Source: Sarcocystis neurona
Taxonomy: Eukaryota; Apicomplexa; Conoidasida; Eucoccidiorida; Sarcocystidae
Direction of reading: 5' to 3'
NCBI GenBank assembly: GCA_000727475.1
Contig: KL647315.1
Coordinates: 548,406 to 612,405 of the forward strand
DNA length: 64,000 bases
In this document: in pieces, positions 37,060 to 46,184 of the stretch
Numbering within the stretch: position 1 is the stretch's first letter
Layout: each line of letters starts with the position of its first letter
Position numbers and translations under genes: made by a program
The notes under the pieces: generated by a model
What the model was told of the DNA's origin: nothing
Database searches by the model: none
Seen by the model: only the letters and a program-made list of their open reading frames with translations

Positions 37060-40000
37060 GCAAGTCTTCAGAGTCTAGCGAATTTTTTGCCGTGAAAGGA
37101 CATCCTCCACGTACTAGCAGATCCTTCGCCCAGAGACGCGTAGAAAGCTCTAGTCGACGGAAGTTGCCTGACCGGTCATTCGAGGTGGACCGTGGAATAG
37201 ACTACGTGTACTCCTGCATATTATCGCTAACGCCTGTAGCATCCTCTCACAACGTCTTTGTGTGTGTGTGTGTGTGTGTCATCTAATATGGTGTGTGTAC
37301 GCGTATACGTACATATTCATACGTACGTACGTACAAGATGTACGTATGCGTATAATGTATCTACTCGTGTATACACAAGACTTCATACACTGAGTTCTGA
37401 AGCGTCTCCGTGACGTTGCATACACGCATTTAGATTTACTTGTGCGGTCTCGGAAAGAAATATTGCTTTCCTTCTCTAAACAGATTCCGCTTTTATGAAG
37501 AAAAATGTCTGGCCTTGTTCTACGAAGCAGACGCCATCTCTGTGTACGAGCATATGCGTACTGTACTTCGTACACATTACGTACACAGTAGGTCGCCATT
37601 ACCACCACCTTTGTGCCTGACTTCTAGATCAAATGCGAAATCCGCAGGAAAGTCTAGATGGATGAGCGATGGTGGCCAGGATACACTCGCTCGGTGTGGT
37701 ACTTTCTAGAGAAACATGTGCGTAGAAAGGGAGCGGACGCAGAAGAGAAAATAAGCACACAGGAGTCCGATTCTTGTTGAAAAGGTTATCTCCACCAAAG
37801 CGCTTACACGTCAGAAGTACTCTTGTGCAGACGGCCACCCGTACTTTTTGTTGAAGGTCGGCGGGTATCTCTGGTGCCTCGAGTACGCAGTTCGAAGGAA
37901 ACACACTCGAAAAGAAAGAAACGCTGTCGTGTGAAGAGGTGCGCACCGAGACTGCGCAGCTGCCTGTGCCTGAAAAACAGAGACAAGACTTGTCCGCCAT
38001 GTCTTCGGGCCTCAGAATTCGCCACTCAGACGCACTGCAGCGGCTACAACAGCAGCAGCGCTTCGCGTGACCTCACTTGAAGCATCCGTCGCAGCGTCAC
38101 TGGAGGCCCATGCCGCAGTGTAACAGCCTGGTAGCAGCTGCCGTTACGCTGTTCAAGTGTGATAACAGTGTAACAAACAGAGTGCACTTCCACGTGCTCC
38201 AAGTGTCGTGTAAAATCCTTTACGATGTTATCGAAACTACGCAGACCATCCTTCAAAAATCCTTCCTGGGTAGCGGCCGGATACACACACAACTGTGCGT
38301 GCGTCTACACACGTAAGCACACAAACCTGCATACATATATATATATATATATATTGTGTACGCCCGCTGATGCGGATTGATCTCCACATGTGTCTGCACA
38401 CGTGTACATAGACGTACACGCGTCGCTCGTACACGGTGGAAAATGCCTCTATGTGAGAAGACTACTTGTGCCTAATGCTGGAAAGAGCACCGCAGAAATT
38501 GAATGTGGTGTTGCCTCTTTTAGAATCTACTCCACTAAGGACCACCCTCTGCTGCTGGCCATCTCCGAGGTCCTCCCCGTCAACGCAGTGAGTCCTCACA
38601 GTAGCTGCATATCGTCTCCCCCCTCCCTTTCTGCCTCGTGCAGCGCGTCACTCAGCATTCTTTTTGGACGTCGTCCGCATTCCTCCTGTCTTCTGGTGCC
38701 TGTGAATGGGTCTCAGCCCTCGCGTGTGTCTCTCCTTCCCTCAATCGCTTTGTTTTTCTCAGTATCCTGCGCGGCCCAGTTTCTTGTCTCTGTCTCTCCC
38801 AGTGTCGCCGAGGGAGCGTGTAGCTCAGTCATTCTCTGTTTCTCCCAAAGTGCTTCTTTTCCTCGCGTGCTACTTCTCAGCAAGTGCGTATCTTTAGTTA
38901 CGCGTATCTGTTCGCCTGGCTTCCCCTCACGCTTGCACACAGTGAGCTGTGTGCACACGTGGTACTACACGTGTCGTGCTTGTGTTGGGTTCGAAGATGT
39001 GCGGGAGGGCTTCCTGTATCAGCGACAGCCGCAGAGACAGTCCCAAGGACACCCATCAGAAGAAGTAGCGTAAGCCGCGCTACTGCGTACATCCAGACGC
39101 ACACGCACACACACAGACACAGACACACACACACACACACAGACACACACACACACACACACGAAAGGTGGAGGTACTGTACGAAAAAGCAGCGGCCGAA
39201 GTGAGGGGGATTCTTGTTGCTGATCTCAGAAAAGGAAGGTCCGTCGTCTGTGTGTGTGTGTGTGTGTAAAATTTGATAGTTGTGGTTCGGAGGGGTACTG
39301 TTTACCACCGGTAATACGAAAAATGCTGCTTCCTGCAAAACGTTTCTGTGTAGAAACGAAACCTAAATATACGCAGGCCTGTGCACGCATAGAAGGGGTA
39401 TTGTTTGCCACAGATTCTACGCATAATGCTGATTCCTGCAAAACTATGTAGAGACGACTCCAAAGTATGCGCAATCCTGTATACGCGTCTGGACGTCGAT
39501 TTTACGACGATGTGCAGAGTCTCTGTCAACTTACCATGATGGCATTGCGCCTAGTTGTCATTTTTCTCTGCGTCCCCCCGGGTCATTGCCTCTTGCGTAT
39601 CTATGTGTCACGCAAGCTGGCACGACCAGTGTCTGCTGAGGCTGCCGGAAGAGAAGGGCGATTTAAACAGATGCAAGTCACACATTTTGTGACTTTTAAC
39701 TCCGACTTTATCTAGACGACTGAAAACAATCGTAGGCAGGACGCGCGCAAGGACACGTGTGCCTCGTAATTGTAGAGTGACAGCCACTTATGGAGATGCG
39801 GTGTGTGTGCGTGGTCTCGTAGTACGTAGATCAGAATGAGGAAGCGTGCCATCTTGAGTGCCACAAAGGTAAACCGCGTATTGAACGCAGATTTGCCGGC
39901 GTCTGCTCTTGAAGCAGTAGCAATAGGACGATGGTCCTACTGCGGGTGCGCACTTGTTACCAAAAATCACACCCAGTAGCGGCGATTTAAGTGTACTGAG

Positions 40001-40858
40001 CTAGTTAATCCAGCCGTGTAACGTAAAGCAAGGAAGTGTGTCCTACTTGTGCACAAAATGAATAACTACAGTGCGTAAGTAGCGTCGGTGAGCACTGGAT
40101 TTCGGCTCTGCGTGAGAACTGTTGTTGTGCGGATGCAGATCCGTTTCGATTTCCACGGCAATGGTGAGTCCGAAGGTGACGAGGATTGGAGTTTGGGCGG
40201 GTATGTTGGGGAGGCAGAAGACGATCTGCACGCAGTGCGAGACGCCGCGGCATCTTTCGGTTTAGAAGTCGTTTGTCTGATTGGTCACTCACGCGCAGCC
40301 ACGACAGTTCTGCTTCACGCAGCTATATTTGATGATGTTCCCCTCATTGTCAGTTTAGCGGGGCGCTACGATATGCGTCAGGGACTAGAAAAGCACCTTT
40401 CGGGCGAGAGATTTAAAAAATTCTCAGTTCTTATAGCAGGCACTGGTATGGGGAAAGATGCGGATAAAGTGGCTTTCACGCCTGAACACGACAAAAAATT
40501 ATTACGAGAGCAGGGCTCGGAAATTGACGAAAAAGTTGAGTTCGTCTCTCCTGACGGCCGAAAAAGAGTGATCACCAAAAAATGCGTGATGGACAGACTC
40601 ACGCTCGACCTACGGCTTTACTTCTCGAAAATTAAAAAAACCCAACGTATTCTCATTATTCACGGTGAAGATGACCATACTGTTCCCCGTCAAGACGCCG
40701 AACAACTTGCCAACGCACTCCCCGCCGGCAAAGGCAGAATGGTCATTATTGAGAAAGCTTCACACAGCCTCATGGATACCGTTGCGATCCGCACGCAGGT
40801 TGTGCAACTGATTGAGAACTTCCTCGTACAGAATGGAGCCACATGCAGAAAGAGATAA
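36958..40858 (+). CDS. Alpha/beta hydrolase (serine esterase/lipase-like), three exons found, 5' end open
   Basis: Exons 36958-37059, 38524-38587 and 40139-40858 join in phase to 294 residues. They follow a plant/bacterial-type alpha/beta hydrolase family: FKGYKLACVVDV strand pair, VAILC then PG-IYSTKDHP (family usually C-HG-F-x-S-S-K-D), RFDFHGNGESEG, nucleophile elbow GHSRA with Ser at 40289-40291, acid in HGEDDH at 40661-40678, and catalytic His in KASHS at 40763-40765. The triad is intact. The HG oxyanion-loop dipeptide is PG here. Intron 1 starts with GC in a GG/GCAAGT context. Substrate and location are unknown. The first coding exon, with the Met, lies upstream and was not identified. 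Stop is TAA. Confidence 0.85.
38524..38587 (+). CDS. Hydrolase exon 2
   Basis: One base plus 21 codons, IYSTKDHPLLLAISEVLPVNA. It aligns with the RSSKDD...LA.AL segment of the family. Acceptor CCTCTTTTAG at 38514-38523; donor GTGAGT at 38588. Confidence 0.78.
39097..39268. repeat. CA run followed by TG run in hydrolase intron 2
   Basis: A CA-dinucleotide run at about 39097-39162 and a TG run at about 39249-39268 could pair with each other as an inverted repeat around an 85-bp loop. The loop is open in one + frame, but no exon is claimed. Confidence 0.7.
39291..39485. repeat. About 103-bp direct repeat, two copies
   Basis: The sequence around 39291-39390 recurs with changes at about 39394-39485. 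Shared stretches include GGGGTA.TGTTT.CCAC, TTCCTGCAAAAC and a GTAGA...A.TATGCGCA..CCTGT tail. It lies in hydrolase intron 2, with no coding sense. Confidence 0.65.
40139..40858 (+). CDS. Hydrolase exon 3 (catalytic domain)
   Basis: 239 codons plus TAA, from IRFDFHGNGESEG to the C-terminus, containing Ser, Asp and His of the triad. The acceptor is GATGCAG at 40132-40138. A Met codon just before the exon start is in frame, so an internal start is formally possible, but it would leave out the conserved N-terminal strands. Confidence 0.9.
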   Translation: MRFDFHGNGESEGDEDWSLGGYVGEAEDDLHAVRDAAASFGLEVVCLIGHSRAATTVLLHAAIFDDVPLIVSLAGRYDMRQGLEKHLSGERFKKFSVLIAGTGMGKDADKVAFTPEHDKKLLREQGSEIDEKVEFVSPDGRKRVITKKCVMDRLTLDLRLYFSKIKKTQRILIIHGEDDHTVPRQDAEQLANALPAGKGRMVIIEKASHSLMDTVAIRTQVVQLIENFLVQNGATCRKR

Positions 40859-41436
40859 GAGAGGATAGTGCCGCAAGGCGTGAAGGCCTGCTTGCTCGAT
40901 AAATCAGGCTGCGAGTGCTGCAGCTGAAATCGGCGAACAATAAGCCGAGGCGCTTTGTGGCCACGTGTTCGCCAAGCTACAGCAGCAAGAGGACTTAACG
41001 CGGCAATGAAGCGTAGAAAGGGAACACTTCATTGCAACTGGCAGGCCTTTCACCACACCCGAGGGGAGTGCAGTACTTTAGCGCAGAAAGTACGCAATGC
41101 AACACGAGTTTTCGCACAGGTGTATTTGTTTACGTATATACGTGTATGAACCGTACCGCGTAAACATACTGGAGTGCTCAGCCCAGCACGTGGACGCTTA
41201 AGCGCGTACACGCCTAAAGTGGGACCGGCACGTATGTTTGTTTGTGGCTGGACCGCACGAGTTATACGCGTGGGCACGTATGCGCTTGCGGGAGTATTGC
41301 TGGTGATAGCCAACAAAAGCCAGGTCCTGCGAGACCAGAGGAAGCGGACCCTCTGCGGACAAGGAATCCGGTACAACTGCGAAACAAGAAGCGGTCAGCA
41401 ATACATTGCATGACAACTTCGTTTGTTCTACATCAG

Positions 41437-41584
41437 GGCGCTCGAACTGCAGAAGAGGCCCTGCCGAGAACCAGGAGCCTCACAGGCACCAGCAGCGACG
41501 GGATTCAGCCACGTGTTGGGGAGGAACGCGACTACGTGAATTCTTCTACGCAGCGTAATGAGGAGTGTAGGGGTGTGCCCAAAA
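41437..41584 (+). CDS. Exon of an unidentified gene
   Basis: A strong acceptor (TTTGTTCTACATCAG, 41422-41436) and a near-consensus donor (AAAA/GTAAGT at 41585) bound 49 codons plus one base: GARTAEEALPRTRSLTG to NEECRGVPK. The composition is protein-like and repeat-free. I do not recognise the family. It lies about 580 bp downstream of the hydrolase stop on the same strand. The next good exon candidate, at 43257, matches its phase. Confidence 0.5.
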
Positions 41585-42009
41585 GTAAGTGTACGTGTGT
41601 TTCTTCGTACGGCAGTGTACATCTGCTCTGCCGAGCAGTGGGTACGTGTGCGGACATACGCATGTGCCGATGTTTTACCGCAGTGTAATCATCTACATAT
41701 CTACTGCTATAGAGATGAGCGGTGAGCCGTTGCTGATGGATCCGAAGGCTCGCGGAGACAGACGCTTCATTGCCGTGCGGGTATATAGCACTGCAGGTCG
41801 AGACAGTGGCACAAAATGCGTCTAGTGCAGTTCCCTTGTTTCACAATGATACTCTGTTTTCACGCGTGTCGGTCCTGGAAACTTCTCCAGTTGTTCGCAG
41901 CCACTTAAATTGTCAAGTGAAAAGCGTACTCCCTCCCGTACACGCACCTCTGCAGCTGCTCCCCACTGTTACTGCAGCCTGTTGACAGCAGGGCCAGTCA
42001 TCACTCTGA

Positions 42010-42336
42010 ATGTTGCCCCCGCATGAAAAGGTCACACGTCACTTTCCGCATGTGACGTGGGACACAACTGCCACCCGGTGGGCTTTGTGTGAGTGTCCAC
42101 AACGAAAGGCATCTGCTGACAACGCTGGTGAGGTCGCTTTAGCGCCACTGCTCTCTTACTGTTACGGGTATACTAAATTGATTATTCATGCGCGCCTTTC
42201 TCCGAAGGATCCCCACTTTCTGCCCGGTAACAAAAGCAGCTTCACTTCAGCAGCATTTGGAATGAGCAGGAAGAACAACAGCAACAGTGCACGAGAAGGA
42301 GCAGCAGCCGGGCACGCAATAGGGGGACCAGCTTAG
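42010..42336 (+). CDS. Open frame of 108 codons, doubtful
   Basis: ATG to TAG frame with mixed, non-repetitive composition (MLPPHEKVTRHFPHVTWDT to GHAIGGPA). It lies between two better-supported + exons, so it could be part of the same gene or chance. No domain or splice context is convincing. Confidence 0.2.
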   Translation: MLPPHEKVTRHFPHVTWDTTATRWALCECPQRKASADNAGEVALAPLLSYCYGYTKLIIHARLSPKDPHFLPGNKSSFTSAAFGMSRKNNSNSAREGAAAGHAIGGPA

Positions 42337-43256
42337 CCAAAATTCGTGCCGCCTGTAGTAGCGGAAGCATTCTGATCACAAAAAAGGGCACAGTAGCTAC
42401 AATCCACGAGCGGCACAAGCAGCCGCAAAAGCAGCAGCAGGACGAGCTGGGCCAATATTGCTGCCAGCAGTAGTAGACGAGGGATACGGACAGCACAACG
42501 AAAATGTGGCAGGAGATGCAGGAAGCAGCCCCCGAAGAATCGACCACTCATTGGTGACTCCGCAACAGGGGCTCTGCTGCCGCAGAAGGGACCGCATCCT
42601 GCGTACGAACAAAAGCAGGGCAATATGCAGGGGAGTTTATGTTGCACAAGCGGACTGCTGCCTTAAGGTCTCTGCCTGTTGCTCTCGTCCACACCCCACT
42701 GAAGGCCACCCAACTGGCTCGCAGGGTCGCGGGCGGTGAGTACTGTAGTAACCTTCGCCCTGTAAATGTTTTTGAAGGGGCAACGCATTTTCACAGAATA
42801 AATGCAGGCTTATGGTGGGTTTCCTCTCGTGGCGGCCGCCGTGCTCCCTGAGAAGTTCAGAAGACCTAAGTAGTTCAGGAGACCTGCTTATGGAGTGGGC
42901 ACGGGAGAGGGAGAAAGTGTGCACTGCAACAACAAAAAGTGGTGCCTGAGGAAGGCTGGGGTCACGCAAGCACATGGGTGTAGCAAACGAAGGTACACGT
43001 GCGGTTTTAGGGCTGACAACCGCGTAGAACGTACGCATATGTATATCTCTGCATTGCCCACGTACAGAAACAGGCAGAGCGAATGATGTGCACGGACTGA
43101 TACGTCTGCGCCCGCGCGACGCGCGCATTCCCTGTATAGCCACACAACACATACAAAGTGTTCACTGCAGAAACGTAGAGCGCTTTCTGAGGAGACCGCC
43201 GAGGTCCTACCCATGTCCTGCCTTAAGAGCGCTTGACTCTTGAGGCTTTTTGCAAG

Positions 43257-43447
43257 TATGTAATGGAGAAATGACTTCGCTCCGTTTTTTTTCTGCTCTA
43301 TTCCGCGTGCACCGCCGTCGGGACCTCAACGTAAGGAGGATGAGAGCCGCGAGGCCGGACCCGCACGTACAGAACTTCAGCGACATCTCTATACACACTT
43401 TTGCACCTCGCTTCGAGACAGTGAAGACAGAATCCGCGCACAGACAA
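43257..43447 (+). CDS. Exon of an unidentified gene, in phase with 41437-41584
   Basis: The acceptor is GCTTTTTGCAAG; the donor is GTACGCGG at 43448. With a two-base entry, as the 41437-41584 exon requires, the frame reads CNGEMTSLRFFSALFRV to ETVKTESAHRQ, 63 codons ending in phase 0. A second + frame is also open over most of it, so the frame is not certain. No family was recognised. Confidence 0.4.
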
Positions 43448-43592
43448 GTACGCGGGTACACAGAGATATCATAAACCTGCCGAGGGGTCTGTAACCGCGT
43501 GTCGCAATGTATACAGATCTTCCGTCACGGGGAAGGGGCATCAACCGACTTGGGTGGTTAAGTGTGTAACTGGATACGTGGATATTTTTTTA

Positions 43593-43762
43593 GGGCAACA
43601 CTTGTCTGCTTGGTCTCCGTGATCGACCATCAAGAAACACGTAGTATACGCGAAGCTACAGAGGAAAGTGATTTATTTGACACACTAAAAAAACACGGAA
43701 ACGTGAGAGATGTCATGTGCCAAACGACCAACACACAAGTGACACACTCGTATGTTTGCTGA
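43593..43762 (+). CDS. Possible terminal exon of the unidentified + gene
   Basis: The acceptor is GGATATTTTTTTAG, after a T run. One frame gives ATLVCLVSVIDHQETRSIRE to QVTHSYVC and a stop at 43760-43762. This frame needs a phase-2 donor upstream, whereas the 43257-43447 exon ends in phase 0, where the sequence would stop after about 16 codons. So either an exon is missing or the gene ends early here. Confidence 0.3.
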
Positions 43763-44339
43763 TCATCTGCGACGCTGGTCCTTCTGAAGTAGAACTTTCA
43801 CAGGGGCCAACACGTGTGTGAAATGCAACAGTTTTCGAATCAACAACAAACCGTCAAAACCTGGAGTATTTCATCTTAACGGATTCGAGAAGCACACAAC
43901 GACAGCAAATCCTACAACCGCTTCCTTGAGGACTTGTGTGCGCGGTAATTGCACGCGTTTCAAGCGTTCCGCCCATGAGACGGCGGAGCCGCGCCCCGGC
44001 AGCAGCAACCGCGTCCCTACATAAAAGAAGCGTGTGACGAAATATCTCCGGTTCACAGAAGTGCAGATGCATCATAGGCGAACAACACCTGCGTAAGTGT
44101 GGTCTGCCCCCCCACCTTCCCTTGCCCCTTCTCACCCCTTCTTGCGCAAGTGTTGTAATCAAAAGAAGTACACACACATATGTACGTACGTGTGTTTGTG
44201 ATGTCTGTACGCACACGCAGGCATGAACGCGCGTCTACGTGTTGTAGAAATGCACCCGTGTGTATGTGTGAGTATGTGTGAGCGCCCACTTGAGTGGACG
44301 GCTCCTTGTTGAGCAGCAAAGCTTGATGAGAGATGATGT

Positions 44340-44654
44340 CTAAATTTCAATTTTCTCGGGCGGCCAGGTTTCGAAGCGTTGGCGCTTATGCCGGAGAAAA
44401 CGCAAGTGCTTGTCCTCCGAATACGCAGGAGGCTTCTGTTTCTCTTCTTCCGCCGCCGCTTCTTCGGGTGTCACGACAGCAGGAAAGGCAGAGAGCAGCC
44501 GCGTGATCTGCACCTCCTTCTGCTCTGCGCTGTTCATGTCCCAGAAGCACCTGCCCAGAATAAATACCGCCACCCACATAAAACGACGTTTTTCGTCAAA
44601 AAGACATGCATTCTCTTCTTCTGGTGTCCAGATGCGTAAGACAAACGTATCCAC
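44340..44654 (-). CDS. Small charged protein or terminal exon, conserved-looking, unknown
   Basis: A - strand frame of up to 104 codons ends PPEKIEI and a TAG. It contains a short hydrophobic segment (FMWVAVFILG), a Glu/Ala-rich stretch (TPEEAAAEEEKQKPP) and a basic tail (RFLRHKRQRFETWPPEK). The third-position composition looks coding and the region is free of repeats. The frame has no ATG at its upstream end. An in-frame Met (MNSAEQKEV) at about 44537 follows a good acceptor (TTTATTCTGGGCAG), so this is probably a last exon. Tail and size would suit a small membrane-associated subunit, but that is only a guess. Confidence 0.45.
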   Translation of the reverse strand: MDTFVLRIWTPEEENACLFDEKRRFMWVAVFILGRCFWDMNSAEQKEVQITRLLSAFPAVVTPEEAAAEEEKQKPPAYSEDKHLRFLRHKRQRFETWPPEKIEI

Positions 44655-44799
44655 ATTCTCACTTCACGACAAGCAACGCCCTCTTCTCCTTCCGTCTACA
44701 TGTACATCCACATATATATATATGTCTGATGTATTACACATTGGCGTAAACAGCAAAATGGCTTACAAGCAGCTATATAAATACGTGTATATTTGTATG

Positions 44800-45441
44800 C
44801 GTAGCCGCTTGCCACAGGCGCTTGGAGATGCGGTGGAGGATCACAGGTGGCCACCACATACGTACACAGACGGCAAGACCTTCTTAATACAAACAGCTGT
44901 ATACGTCTGATATATGCGAGTCTGTAAGACCCCACCTATTCACTGACTTCTCTCTCCCTTTCCCTCTCTCGCTTTCTATTCCTCTCATATATCGAGCAGT
45001 ATTCAAATACAAGGATGTATCGCTACGCTTACACATGTTCAGAGCTACACGTATACACAGAGGATATCGAATGCGCGCGCTACACGAATGGAGTCATCTA
45101 CATATATACATTAATCTCACACATATGTGTATATATATATGTGTGTGTACGTGTACTTGTGTGAATATACTCATACAGATGTACATATGCAGTAATGAAG
45201 ATACATGTATGTACACGCACATACATATACATATAGACATATGCCTTACAAGTATCTTTCTATACATATATACACACACACACACGTATGTGTACCTCCC
45301 TGCAGATACTCAAGTGAATTTCATAAAACGCATTCCTTTACCTACGAAGAGCTTCTCGCATGGAAGAAAGCAGCGCTTGATCATACGTTGTCACCCACCT
45401 TGCTCAACCGATAGGGGCTTGCTGCTTCGTATAGACATATG
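44800..45441 (+). CDS. Cluster of possible + strand exons, unidentified
   Basis: Three candidates. About 44804-44899 (SRLPQALGDAVEDHRWPP...). 45000-45052, behind a long pyrimidine tract and GAGCAG, with donor GTATAC. 45306-45414, behind CCCTGCAG, ending SFTYEELLAWKKAALDHTL...LLNR and a stop; an alternative frame runs on to 45441. The last two join in phase in either of two frames, so the true frame cannot be chosen. No family was recognised. Confidence 0.3.
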
Positions 45442-46097
45442 ATCGTTCACGTATATATATGTCTGCACAGGTATGTCTCCCCGTACGTGGATATCTACAC
45501 ATACGCGTATGTAGTGAATATATAGGTATATCTGTGACCGGTCCCGTACACATACGTATGTGGTGACCACCTGTGATCCTCCATCGCATATCCGAGTGCC
45601 TGTGGTAAGACGCCACGCATACAAATATACACGGATATATAGAGCTGCTTGTAAGTCATTTCGCTGTCTATACGTCAGTGTGTAGTACATCTGATATATA
45701 TACATATGTGTATGCACTTCACTATGGATATACCTACAAATACCTGTAGCGAGTACACACATATAAATGTGTATACACATACACGTACACACACACACAC
45801 ATATATATATAGGAGCACAAGATCTACAGATGTGTACAGGTAACACGTGGATATATACGTGTATCAATACCGTAGTCGGACGTCTGCAGCGACGCATGCG
45901 TAAAAAAGCCCCCGCGCCCCCTCCGCCCACACACACATATATATTAACACCCCTTTGTCACGTGCATGGGTGGGTGGTGTATCTCTCCATCAGCCCTGCA
46001 CGAGACACGGGGGTCGCACAAATGCGGAAGAGCTACGCTGACGAGAGCAGTGACGAGGTGGTGGGTGCCTAAACCGAAGACAAGGTGCCACGCGTGT
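45442..46097. other. Convergent gene ends, no further gene
   Basis: TA/CA microsatellites (45770-45812 and 45930-45945) plus a GC-rich patch at 45960-46097. The patch may be the 3' flank of the - gene or its longer terminal exon. Confidence 0.4.
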
Positions 46098-46184
46098 TCA
46101 GCAGCTGCCCCACCGCACATCACGCAGGATGATCTGCTTCTGGCCTGACTGCTGCAGAGCGGCTTGTTGCAGCAGAACTGCCTC
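46098..46184 (-). CDS. Unknown - gene, probable terminal exon
   Basis: Phase-0 frame [20 protein letters not shown] to DVRWGSC, then TGA. A competing one-base-entry frame ([15 protein letters not shown]...) stays open to a TAA at 45944 and fits the other donor of exon p. GC-rich sequence continues to about 45965, so the end is not settled. Confidence 0.45.
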   Translation of the reverse strand, partial: EAVLLQQAALQQSGQKQIILRDVRWGSC

